Under the pieces are notes generated by a model that was not told the origin of the DNA, made no database searches, and worked only from the letters and a program-made list of their open reading frames with translations. Made by a program: the position numbers and the translations under genes. Positions 46,093 through 54,010 of a DNA stretch of 64,000 nt are shown in pieces. The number at the start of each line of letters is the position of its first letter. The first letter of the stretch is position 1. The DNA is taken from contig NZ_CP195793.1 in assembly GCF_051466335.1 (NCBI RefSeq), positions 868,001-932,000 of the forward strand, given 5' to 3'. The stretch is from Planctomicrobium sp051466335 (GTDB taxonomy: Bacteria; Planctomycetota; Planctomycetia; Planctomycetales; Planctomycetaceae).

Positions 46093-48003
46093 TCAGGGCA
46101 TGGTTCCGCGATTTTCGCCGGGAGTTTTCGTCATCCTCTCCGGGATGATCGCGTTCTCACCAGCCGCGGGCGGGCGAAATACGGATTTGGGGCGTATCCT
46201 GCGTGCAGGTGTGTTGCAGGCGGGGCAGACCATCTGCGAATTCAAAATCTCCCCGCAGGCATTGCAAAGCGGGATTGGTTTATCCGAGTCTTCGAAGGGA
46301 TCCAGCTCTAATTTTTTACTAGGTGGACTTGGTGGAAGTGGAGGAAGAGGAGGTGGAATCATCGCTGCCGGTAACGGGGCTTTGACGACCTTGGCGCTCT
46401 GATCGACAGAGATTGACACCTGTCTCGATGCGAGATTTTCATCTGCAGGCTTCACGGGGACAGGTTCAGCGTCTGGAGTTTCCGAGAGCGTGGGCCTGAC
46501 TAGAGTTGTTTTGACCCGAGCATTGTTCGCGAGTAATACGGCTTCAACAGACACAATGGCCTGTTCGTCGTAGCGAATCGTTACCTCAATCGGCGAGCCG
46601 ATTGGCAACTCGGGGGGCAGTTCTTCGATCAGACATTCTCCCAGCTCGAGATGCGGATCTGTCGGATTTGCTCCACTTTCGACGATCTTCAGCTGCACTC
46701 GACTCTGGTTTTGCCGAGCGGTTCCGAATCTCTGGCGAAACGCACAGGGGAGCGGAGTGTTCGCTGGAAGAAGATATTGAGGTCGATATTCGTTGTGTTG
46801 CAGGTCGCGAACGAGGATCCCTAGAGAACGTCCACTGACGCTATTCTGGCGAAACGTCGACAAACGGCCGACGGCAGCCTGAGCGAGATGTGTTCGCTCT
46901 CGATTGTGTTGAGTGAGCAACATCCCCGCGTAGTACGCCGCGCCATGGCATATCGATTGATCTGGTGAAAGAGATTGATTGAGAGTTGTTCCACCGACTC
47001 GCTCCAGCATGCTTCGAATCATCGGCATCCGAGAAGATCCACCGGTTGCCAGAATGGTATCGACGTGGGCCCAGCCCATTTTATGGGACTTGAGCATTTC
47101 TCGGGTGATGGTTTCAGTACGGTTCACAAGATGCGCCGTCAACTCTTCGAACTTGACTCGCTCGAGGGGAATCGTTTTACGCCGTCCATCGTGTTGAATC
47201 GTAAGAGTCGATTTAGGACGCACGCTGAGGCTGCGTTTGACCTGTTCAACCTCAATCGCAATCCCTTGCATACTTTCGCGATCAAGCCGCGGGTCGCTGG
47301 ACGAGGTTTGAGAGAACTCGTCGCAGGCAAACGTTTCGATGGCGCGATTCCAGTCCAGTCCCCCCAGCATGAGATCACCGCCAGATGCGATGACTCGGAC
47401 TTCATTCTTGTTGTATTTCACGAGAGAGATGTCAAATGTTCCGCCGCCAAGGTCGAAGACGAGTACGGTTTGCTCGTTGGCCAGTTCGGCAAACCACATT
47501 CCATCTGCGAGGACATAGCACAGCGACGCTGCAACGGGCTCATGAATAATGTCGACACGTTCCAGCCCCGCTGCAAGTCCTGCTTCAACAGTATCACGAC
47601 GCTGCAGATCGCTGAACTGTGCCGGGACTGTGATGACAGCGTGACGGATTTCCCCCAACTGTTCGGAAGCATCGTTGATCAGTTTTTTCAGGATGATCGC
47701 GGAGATGTCTTTGGGGCGATAGACAACACCGTCAAAGAGCCAGAATTTGTTCGGGTCGCCCATGTGTCTTTTGGCATATTGCACAACACGTTCGGGAGAC
47801 GCTACAGATTGTCGTAATGCCTCGGTTCCAACGATGGGATCGTTGCCATCGAAAAGTACGATCGAAGGTGTCGAGAGTTCGCCCTCAGCGTTCACGACAG
47901 TCACCGGGTGACCTTGAGGAGTCAGGTATGCCAGAGAGGAATACGTTGTCCCCAGGTCAATTCCAACCGGAACCGTCGAGTACGTATCGTTCTTCGATTT
48001 CAT
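46093..48003 (-). CDS. Hsp70-family protein with proline-rich linker and C-terminal zinc ribbon
   Basis: A 636-residue Hsp70 relative. The nucleotide-binding domain is complete: GIDLGTTYSSLAYLT, the LVFDLGGGTFDISLV phosphate loop and ILATGGSSRMPMI. The substrate domain is short and divergent, lacking the long helical lid of DnaK. It is followed by a Pro-rich linker (PLPAAMIPPPLPPLPPSPP) and a four-Cys zinc ribbon (CNAC and CPAC, about 580-600), which DnaK lacks. The ATG at 48003 is favoured over a GTG at 48045. It diverges from the alcohol dehydrogenase gene. A specialised chaperone or scaffold role is likely; the client is unknown. Confidence 0.9.
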   Translation of the reverse strand: MKSKNDTYSTVPVGIDLGTTYSSLAYLTPQGHPVTVVNAEGELSTPSIVLFDGNDPIVGTEALRQSVASPERVVQYAKRHMGDPNKFWLFDGVVYRPKDISAIILKKLINDASEQLGEIRHAVITVPAQFSDLQRRDTVEAGLAAGLERVDIIHEPVAASLCYVLADGMWFAELANEQTVLVFDLGGGTFDISLVKYNKNEVRVIASGGDLMLGGLDWNRAIETFACDEFSQTSSSDPRLDRESMQGIAIEVEQVKRSLSVRPKSTLTIQHDGRRKTIPLERVKFEELTAHLVNRTETITREMLKSHKMGWAHVDTILATGGSSRMPMIRSMLERVGGTTLNQSLSPDQSICHGAAYYAGMLLTQHNRERTHLAQAAVGRLSTFRQNSVSGRSLGILVRDLQHNEYRPQYLLPANTPLPCAFRQRFGTARQNQSRVQLKIVESGANPTDPHLELGECLIEELPPELPIGSPIEVTIRYDEQAIVSVEAVLLANNARVKTTLVRPTLSETPDAEPVPVKPADENLASRQVSISVDQSAKVVKAPLPAAMIPPPLPPLPPSPPSKKLELDPFEDSDKPIPLCNACGEILNSQMVCPACNTPARRIRPKSVFRPPAAGENAIIPERMTKTPGENRGTMP

Positions 48004-48252
48004 GACAGATTCTCTTCGAATCGAAGGGAAAGAATCCTGATTCACTCAATTTTCGAGATCACTTCCGATTATGAAGAAATTGAGTATTCATTCAAACCTC
48101 AGCGAGCTTTCTCACGGAGTGACCAGACTTCTCTGGTCTGCGGGAACAGCGCGAGATACCATTTAGTAACAGAAGTATCCGCAAAACGTCATCCGAGAAA
48201 AAGCAGATTCGCTCCTTCCTTGCTGGTTTTTTACCCTTCACCAGATCTGCCA

Positions 48253-49431
48253 ATGTCGAATCCTTCCTTTGATTTTGATCCGAGAACACGTGTGTTGTTT
48301 GGTTCCGGGACTTCAAGCCGCCTTGGCGAAATGGCAATCCAATACGGAGGAACGCATGCCTTGCTGGTGACCGACCCCGGAATCCGCGATGCAGGGCACG
48401 AGGCACGCGCCATTCAGTCTCTGACTGATGCTGGCATTCGGGTCTCAATTTTCGATGATGTTCGGCCGAATCCCACCACGCTCGATATTGATCGCGGAAC
48501 GCAGTTTGCCAAAGACCTGGGGGTCGATCTGATGATTGGTCTCGGTGGCGGGAGCAGCATGGACTGCGCTAAGGGGATCAACTTTCTGCTGACGAATGGC
48601 GGAAAGATGGTGGACTATAAAGGGACCGGTAAGGCAACGAAGCCGATGTTGCCGTTCATCGCCATCCCGACAACATCAGGAACCGGCAGCGAAGCGCAGT
48701 CTTACGCGGTCATTTCTGATGAAGAGACTCACATGAAAATGGCGTGCGGAGACAAAAAAGCACTTGCCTGCGTCTCGATACTCGACCCGGATCTCACGCT
48801 GACAATGCCGCAAAAAGTGACAGCAGCGACCGGAGTTGACGCCATCAGTCATGCTCTCGAAACCTTTGTGACGTTAAAGGGAAACGCAGTCTCACATATG
48901 TTCAGCCAGCAGGCCTGGATTTTGTTGACAGCAGCGCTCCCACAAGTGCTTGCTCAACCCGACCATCTGCAGGCTCGCGGAGCAATGCAGCAAGGGGCCT
49001 ACTTCGCAGGTGCTGCCATCGAGAACTCGATGCTCGGGGCCACGCATGCATTGGCGAATCCGGTTTCCGCTCACTTCGATACCATTCATGGAATTGCTAT
49101 CGGTGCGTTGCTTCCGTATGTGGTCGCCTATAACTCCCAGAAACCCGGTGTGGAAATGCGGTATCGCTGGCTGGCTCAACTGGCAGGGATCGGCGAAATT
49201 GACGATGAGCAACTGATCAACAAGTTGTGTGATCGACTGGTGACAATGGTCGATCGAGCAGGGCAGCCAACCAACCTGAAAGAATGTGGAGTGGAGGAGG
49301 ATCTCCTACCACAAATGGCTGCCGAGGCAGCTGCTCAATGGACAGCACAATTTAACCCTCGTCCCGTCGACGAAGCTTCATTGCTGGAGATTTACCAGTG
49401 CGCGTACCACGGAATCGTCGCGATTTCCTGA
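48253..49431 (+). CDS. iron-containing alcohol dehydrogenase
   Basis: A 392-residue group III alcohol dehydrogenase. NAD-binding GLGGGSSMDCAKGIN and PTTSGTGSEAQSYAVI are present, and metal ligands lie in GVDAISHALETF, GATHALANPVSAHFDTIHG. It should oxidise an alcohol or reduce an aldehyde with NAD(P) and Fe2+. The start at 48253 gives the normal length and opening (FDFDPRTRVLFGSG); extension to 47908 would run through the divergent Hsp70 promoter. Its end overlaps the next gene by 34 bases. Confidence 0.93.
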   Translation: MSNPSFDFDPRTRVLFGSGTSSRLGEMAIQYGGTHALLVTDPGIRDAGHEARAIQSLTDAGIRVSIFDDVRPNPTTLDIDRGTQFAKDLGVDLMIGLGGGSSMDCAKGINFLLTNGGKMVDYKGTGKATKPMLPFIAIPTTSGTGSEAQSYAVISDEETHMKMACGDKKALACVSILDPDLTLTMPQKVTAATGVDAISHALETFVTLKGNAVSHMFSQQAWILLTAALPQVLAQPDHLQARGAMQQGAYFAGAAIENSMLGATHALANPVSAHFDTIHGIAIGALLPYVVAYNSQKPGVEMRYRWLAQLAGIGEIDDEQLINKLCDRLVTMVDRAGQPTNLKECGVEEDLLPQMAAEAAAQWTAQFNPRPVDEASLLEIYQCAYHGIVAIS

Positions 49432-50585
49432 AAACATCGGCAGTTGCTACGTTCGGCTTGCTCGCTACTGCGAGAATCCCATCGAGGGGACAGGCTCAGG
49501 ATGTTGCGCAGCTCGAAGATCAATGGGTTTCCTTTCGGAATGGGGTCGGAAACCCCGGGATTGCACATACCAGTCTGCCGGCTGAACTGAAGCAATTGTG
49601 GACTCTCACAACACCTGATGGAACCGTCTCAACGGCAGCCATTTCTAAAGGTCGAGTCTATATCGGGACTCTCAGTGGGGATTTCCACTGTCTCGATCTT
49701 AAGACTGGGGAAATACACTGGACGTATCGTTCGGTCGAGGTCGTTGAGCCAAACAGCTTTGCACCGGGGTTCAATGCTCCAGCGACGCTTGATGAACAAG
49801 CGGTTTACATTGGAGACGATCAAGGGGGCTTTCACGCAATTGATCGTGCAACGGGAAAACGCCGTTGGCACGTTGAGACCAATGCAGAGATCGTCGGAGG
49901 AGCCCAGCGAATTCATGATCAAGTGATCTTCGGTTCGCATGACGGCCACTTGTATTCGTTCGACGCTGAGAGTGGTGAGCAGAAGTGGTCTGTCGACACG
50001 CATGGTCCTGTGAACGCGACTCCCTGTATCGCTGGGAAGTACACATTCACCGCTGGGTGCGATCAACCAATTTTCCGTGTGATCGATATTGAAGCTGGGA
50101 AGCAACATACCGAGATACCCTTGGATTCTTTGCTGATCGGCTCGGCAGCGTATTACGACAAGATCCTCTATTTTGGAACCGGAGATGGGATCGTCTTCGC
50201 GCTCGATTGGGAACAGAAGAAATTCCTGTGGCAATTCTCCGTGCCTGGACGCGAGCAACAGATTCAGTCATCTCCTGCAGTGACGGAGCATCTGGTTATT
50301 ATCGGAAGCCGGGACAAGCGGGTTTATTGTTTGAATCGCATGACAGGCGAATTGAAATGGGAATTCGCTACACGTAGCAAAGTGGATTCCTGCCCCGTAG
50401 TTGTGGGTGACCGAGTTTTCTTCGGTTCTTCTGACCGCAACGTGTACGGGTTGGATATCGAGACTGGCGAGCAAGTCTGGAAGCACCAGTTCAAGCAGGC
50501 AGTAATCGGTTCACCTGCCATTGCTGAAAATTGTCTCGTCATTGCGACGGAATCAAACAACGGGCAGATCGTCTGCTTCGGATAA
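49398..50585 (+). CDS. Tat-exported PQQ-like beta-propeller protein
   Basis: A 395-residue protein. The signal is twin-arginine (RRDFLKTSAVATFGLLA, residues 7-23), so it is exported folded. The rest is a WD/PQQ-like propeller with repeated blades such as YIGTLSGDFHCLDLKTGEIHW, FGSHDGHLYSFDAESGEQKW and FFGSSDRNVYGLDIETGEQVW. There are no clear PQQ or metal ligands, so it may be a scaffold (BamB-like) rather than a dehydrogenase. It starts with GTG inside the end of the alcohol dehydrogenase gene, with GGAG eight bases upstream, so the two are translationally coupled. Confidence 0.9.
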   Translation: MRVPRNRRDFLKTSAVATFGLLATARIPSRGQAQDVAQLEDQWVSFRNGVGNPGIAHTSLPAELKQLWTLTTPDGTVSTAAISKGRVYIGTLSGDFHCLDLKTGEIHWTYRSVEVVEPNSFAPGFNAPATLDEQAVYIGDDQGGFHAIDRATGKRRWHVETNAEIVGGAQRIHDQVIFGSHDGHLYSFDAESGEQKWSVDTHGPVNATPCIAGKYTFTAGCDQPIFRVIDIEAGKQHTEIPLDSLLIGSAAYYDKILYFGTGDGIVFALDWEQKKFLWQFSVPGREQQIQSSPAVTEHLVIIGSRDKRVYCLNRMTGELKWEFATRSKVDSCPVVVGDRVFFGSSDRNVYGLDIETGEQVWKHQFKQAVIGSPAIAENCLVIATESNNGQIVCFG

Positions 50586-50674
50586 ACGCTGATGCGGAAT
50601 TGTCGCGACGTTCGCATCTTGCTGGAGTCGGCTTTCTATTCCTCACAGCAAGCAGCGTCGCATCAGCCCCAATG

Positions 50675-50712
50675 AAAAAACCGCAGCGGTTCAAAATGAA
50701 ACGCTGCGGTTT
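50675..50712 (-). terminator. terminator of the PII/amt unit
   Basis: AAACCGCAGCG (50678-50688) pairs exactly with CGCTGCGGTTT (50702-50712); on the minus strand the stem is followed by six Ts. It faces the convergent propeller gene and may stop that transcript too. Confidence 0.85.
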
Positions 50713-50763
50713 GCATCGGGAGGGGATTTCAAACTTTCCGGGGAAAAACCGGACTTGTGCGCT

Positions 50764-51102
50764 CTAGATGGCGTCGGTTCCTGATTCACCAGTTCGGACT
50801 CGAATGACTTCCAGCAAGTTTGTGACGAAGATTTTTCCGTCGCCAACCTTGCCTGTTCGAGCAGCAGATGTGATCGCGTTGATCGCGGTGTCTACTTCCG
50901 CTTCATCGATCACAATTTCGACTTTCAGTTTCGGGAGGAAATCGACGGTGTATTCGGCGCCACGGTATTGCTCTTTGTGTCCACGTTGGCGACCAAATCC
51001 ACGGACTTCACTGACAGTCATGCCAGTAATTCCGGCGTCGGTCAGCGCCTGCTTGACGTCGTCGAGCTTATAGTGACGGATAATGGCTTCGATCTTCTTC
51101 AT
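50764..51102 (-). CDS. glnB: PII nitrogen regulatory protein (second copy)
   Basis: A 112-residue PII protein. The T-loop has EQYRGAEYTVDFLPK with Tyr51 as the expected uridylylation site, and the B- and C-loops are TGKVGDGKIFV and RTGESGTDAI. It binds ATP, ADP and 2-oxoglutarate and reports nitrogen and energy status to AmtB and other targets. The ATG at 51102 gives the family length; upstream codons to 51174 are not credible. The last gene of the amtB-PII-PII unit. GlnB and GlnK cannot be told apart by sequence alone. Confidence 0.95.
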   Translation of the reverse strand: MKKIEAIIRHYKLDDVKQALTDAGITGMTVSEVRGFGRQRGHKEQYRGAEYTVDFLPKLKVEIVIDEAEVDTAINAITSAARTGKVGDGKIFVTNLLEVIRVRTGESGTDAI

Positions 51103-51274
51103 GCGAGGCTCAATAGAGAAAGACTTTGCGTTAGGTGTGAATTGAAAACCAAACTGATTGACCGGGCTGCCCACTGCCGACGGACGGACTGATCCAAGGC
51201 AATCTCAAAAGAAGAGGCCTTGATTGACGTGACCAACCTGTCCGCTTTCGACCAGATCTGGGTTCGACAACAAA

Positions 51275-51613
51275 CTAGAGTGACTCGCTTCCGGTTTCGC
51301 CGGTGCGAATGCGAATTGCTTCCTGGAGTTCACTGATGAAAATCTTTCCATCGCCAATCTGGCCTGTGCGTGCGGTCTTGAGGATGGCATCGACTGCGAT
51401 TTGAACTTCCTCGTCGGAAACGACAACTTCCATTTTCACTTTTGGCAGGAAATCGACGGTGTATTCAGCACCGCGATACTGCTCTTTATGGCCCTTCTGG
51501 CGACCGAAACCACGAACTTCAGAGACGGTCATGCCGGATACACCAGCAGCGGTGAGGGCGTCTTTTACCTCTTCAAGTTTGAAGTGGCGAATGATTGCTT
51601 CGATTTTTTTCAT
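51275..51613 (-). CDS. glnK: PII nitrogen regulatory protein (first copy, AmtB partner)
   Basis: A 112-residue PII protein closely similar to the next gene. The T-loop is again EQYRGAEYTVDFLPK with Tyr51, and the ATP/2-oxoglutarate-binding loops TGQIGDGKIFI and RTGETGSESL are intact. The start at 51613 has AGGA eight bases upstream; an ATG three codons earlier would overlap that site. Lying directly downstream of amtB, it is the likely GlnK that blocks the ammonium channel when nitrogen is plentiful. Confidence 0.95.
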   Translation of the reverse strand: MKKIEAIIRHFKLEEVKDALTAAGVSGMTVSEVRGFGRQKGHKEQYRGAEYTVDFLPKVKMEVVVSDEEVQIAVDAILKTARTGQIGDGKIFISELQEAIRIRTGETGSESL

Positions 51614-51789
51614 GACAGCCATCCTGATTTAAGGGGAAGATCGCTGCCACAATCTGGTTGGACGATCTTCATGAGTCAAGTCTGTGTAAAGGAACAGCTA
51701 CTAGGGATCAGTAAGCACTTTTCATTGCTGCGAGCAGATTGGATCAACCAAACTCTATCATGCAATGAGGGAAACTCCGATGTGAAGAC

Positions 51790-51828
51790 CAGCAGGTGGT
51801 TGCTTTTCTAAAAAGTGGCCACCTGCTG
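51790..51828. repeat. hairpin between amtB and glnK
   Basis: CAGCAGGTGG (51790-51799) is exactly complementary to CCACCTGCTG (51819-51828), and CTTTT/AAAAG can pair inside the loop. It follows the amtB stop closely. With no strong T-run it may only partly stop transcription, setting the ratio of transporter to PII. Confidence 0.6.
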
Positions 51829-51845
51829 ATCGATTTCCGGAGTTG

Positions 51846-53261
51846 TTACATGAAGATGTAACCTTCTTCACCATGCTGTGACAGATCCAAACCCTGTTGC
51901 TCTTCGTCGAGAGAGACTCGCAAGCCAATTGTCAGATCAAGGACTTTCAGGATGATGAAAGTTCCGACCACTGCGATCGCGGTCGCTGCCCCAACGCCGA
52001 TCAGCTGATTCACAACTTGGTAAGGGTTGCCTTCGATGAGACCAACTGTCCCGCCTGTCACTGGACCGGTCGCGAAGACGCCAGTCAGAACAGCGCCCAA
52101 CGCTCCACCGACACCGTGGACGCCGAACGCATCCAGTGCATCATCGTATCCCAGTGCATTCTTGACTTTAGTGCATGCGAAGTAGCAGACGATCCCTGCT
52201 GCTGCACCGAGGATCAAGCCTTGAATTGGGTTCACAGCACCGGCTGCTGGGGTGATACAGACGAGACCAGCGACTGCACCGGAGCAAGCACCGAGAACTG
52301 TTGGACGACCGTTCAGAACCCATTCAGCTGTTGTCCAGCCGAGCACGCCTGCTGCTGCTGCAAAATGTGTTGCGAGGAAAGCGTTGATTGCATAACCGTC
52401 GGCTGCGAGTGCACTTCCTCCGTTGAATCCGAACCAGCCCACCCACAGCATAGCGGCACCGATGCAGGTGTAGGTCAGGTTGTGAGGAGGCATCGGGGTT
52501 GTGCCGTATCCGCGGCGTTTTCCAATGACGATTGCACAGATCAGTGCTGAAACCCCGGAGCTGATGTGAACGACGGTTCCCCCTGCGAAGTCGTAGCCTG
52601 GTGCCAGTGCATTTTCGTTGAACATGTTCAACCAGCCTGGGCCTGACCAAACCCAGTGTGCGAGTGGGCAGTAAACAACCAGACCCCAGATGACGCTGAA
52701 GGCAACCATTGCGCTGAATTTCATACGTTCAGCGAAAGCACCGCAGATCAGGGCAGGTGTGATGATGAAGAACATTCCCTGGAAGACACAGAAGATCATG
52801 TCTTTTCCAGCAGATGTCAGTGTGCGTTCTGCACCATCAGCGATGACACCCTTCAATAGGACGTGATCGAGGTTTCCAATCCATGGACTGTCTCCGCCGA
52901 ATGCCCAGCTGTAACCGACGACGGCCCACAGGCAGGTCATCAGTCCCATCAGGTAGGTGCATTGCATGAGAATGCTGAGGATATTTCTTTTCCGTACAAG
53001 GCCGCCGTAGAAGAGGGCAAGTCCGGGAGCTGTCATGAAGAGAACCAAGGCTGCTGAAGTGAGCATCCAGGCGACGTTACCGGAATCGAGCGTGACTTCT
53101 TCTGCGGGAGCTTCAGTGGTTGCGACCACTGTCTCCGTCACGACAACTTCAGGTACTGCTGCTTCAGGAGCAGGTGCTTCTTGCGAGTACCCAATACTCG
53201 AAAATAGCCCGCAAAATACGAGTGAGAGGAAGATGGATTTCAGCGCAAAATCGCGATTCAT
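51846..53261 (-). CDS. amtB: ammonium transporter AmtB
   Basis: A 471-residue Amt/Rh transporter from the ATG at 53261. A Sec signal (about residues 1-26, ending GYSQEA) is followed by an unusual 30-residue periplasmic extension rich in Ala, Glu, Val and Pro, then eleven membrane helices. Channel residues are visible: FLATHFAAAAGVLGW with the first pore His, FGVHGVGGALGAVLTGVFA with the second, and AERMKFSAM. The C-terminal tail, which binds PII, ends GYIFM. It heads the operon with two PII genes and has a consensus sigma-54 promoter upstream. Confidence 0.96.
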   Translation of the reverse strand: MNRDFALKSIFLSLVFCGLFSSIGYSQEAPAPEAAVPEVVVTETVVATTEAPAEEVTLDSGNVAWMLTSAALVLFMTAPGLALFYGGLVRKRNILSILMQCTYLMGLMTCLWAVVGYSWAFGGDSPWIGNLDHVLLKGVIADGAERTLTSAGKDMIFCVFQGMFFIITPALICGAFAERMKFSAMVAFSVIWGLVVYCPLAHWVWSGPGWLNMFNENALAPGYDFAGGTVVHISSGVSALICAIVIGKRRGYGTTPMPPHNLTYTCIGAAMLWVGWFGFNGGSALAADGYAINAFLATHFAAAAGVLGWTTAEWVLNGRPTVLGACSGAVAGLVCITPAAGAVNPIQGLILGAAAGIVCYFACTKVKNALGYDDALDAFGVHGVGGALGAVLTGVFATGPVTGGTVGLIEGNPYQVVNQLIGVGAATAIAVVGTFIILKVLDLTIGLRVSLDEEQQGLDLSQHGEEGYIFM

Positions 53262-53333
53262 GATCTCTTTCTTTCGAGCAGCGTTAAACATAGCTCACAG
53301 GATCCCTGCCCACGCTGAGCTCGCTGCCAACAG

Positions 53334-53372
53334 AGAATAAATCGAATCGTTAGGAACGATTCGATTTATTCT
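53334..53372 (-). repeat. 18-bp perfect inverted repeat in amtB leader
   Basis: AGAATAAATCGAATCGTT (53334-53351) is exactly complementary to 53355-53372, with a 3-base loop. It lies 73 bases before the amtB start and about 120 bases after the predicted transcription start, so it would be in the 5' untranslated RNA. No T-run follows. It may be an operator or an RNA hairpin. Confidence 0.75.
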
Positions 53373-53506
53373 GAATGGACAGGCCCCGCGCAATCGATGA
53401 GAGCGTGTTACGAAGACGTAATTTGGAAACGAAGACAGTTCACAGTCAGACTGGCCGCCCTAGGAACCAGCTTCTCTGAATTGAAGCGCCGTGTGAGGAG
53501 GCTGAA

Positions 53507-53522
53507 TGCAAGCACAGTGCCA
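53507..53522 (-). promoter_or_regulatory. sigma-54 (RpoN) promoter of amtB
   Basis: The minus strand reads TGGCACTGTGCTTGCA, which matches the -24/-12 consensus TGGCAC-N5-TTGCA exactly. The transcription start is expected near 53495, giving an untranslated leader of about 230 bases. RpoN control of an ammonium transporter under nitrogen limitation is well known in other bacteria. Confidence 0.82.
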
Positions 53523-53702
53523 AACTGGAAGGCAGTCGTCAGGAATGGAGCGGAAATTGAAGAATCTCATGTTTTTACACAGTTTGACATTTTTGAATCC
53601 GGTTTCCATTTGCCAGTGATTTGGGCGATGGGATGCATTCGGTGCTTGAATTCTGTGCAAAGTCGAACGCTTCAATGCAGTAATCGCAATTGATTAAGAA
53701 GT

Positions 53703-53733
53703 CGCTTCGATGCGTTTCGGCCGCATCGAAGCG
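53703..53733. repeat. 12-bp inverted repeat upstream of the sigma-54 promoter
   Basis: CGCTTCGATGCG (53703-53714) pairs exactly with CGCATCGAAGCG (53722-53733), loop 7. It lies about 180 bases upstream of the promoter, the usual distance of enhancer sites for sigma-54 activators. Confidence 0.65.
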
Positions 53734-53765
53734 TCGTCCATGACAGGCGAGAGATGTTTCAGAAT

Positions 53766-53790
53766 GATTGCAAAGGCTGTTTTTGCAATC
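53766..53790. repeat. 9-bp inverted repeat upstream of the sigma-54 promoter
   Basis: GATTGCAAA (53766-53774) pairs exactly with TTTGCAATC (53782-53790), loop 7. It lies 32 bases from the previous repeat. An activator-binding site is possible but the sequence does not match the enterobacterial NtrC consensus. Confidence 0.5.
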
Positions 53791-54010
53791 GGTCTCGGGA
53801 GGATCACGGCGCCATTCAATGAAATCTGAACGTGTTTAAGCCGTTATTCTGATGAACTTTTGAGTGATTTGGATTTGCTCTCGAGTCCCGGGGAGTGCTT
53901 GCCCCGGTCGTTCCGGTTGATTATTGTTAAAACAAGTTTGGATGGAAGCCTGATCGCATTTGTGGCTCCTCTCTCGGTATCGTCCCCAAATCTTCGCTGA
54001 AGAGTGATGA

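Larger units (their letters stand above)
53262..54010. other. 749-base amtB control region
   Basis: No supported gene. A 98-residue plus-strand frame (53397-53693) lacks features and crosses the sigma-54 promoter. The region holds that promoter, one 18-bp inverted repeat downstream of it and two further inverted repeats upstream, all described separately. The right end should hold the promoter of the propeller gene at 54011. Confidence 0.7.

Noticed and set aside
47908..48252. N-terminal extension of the alcohol dehydrogenase
   Set aside because: It would run through the divergent Hsp70 start and promoter region; the family begins at 48253.
53634..53646. NtrC-like site TGCATTCGGTGCT
   Set aside because: Half-site spacing does not match the NtrC consensus.
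53397..53693. 98-residue plus-strand frame in the amtB control region
   Set aside because: No family features and no ribosome site; it lies across the sigma-54 promoter.
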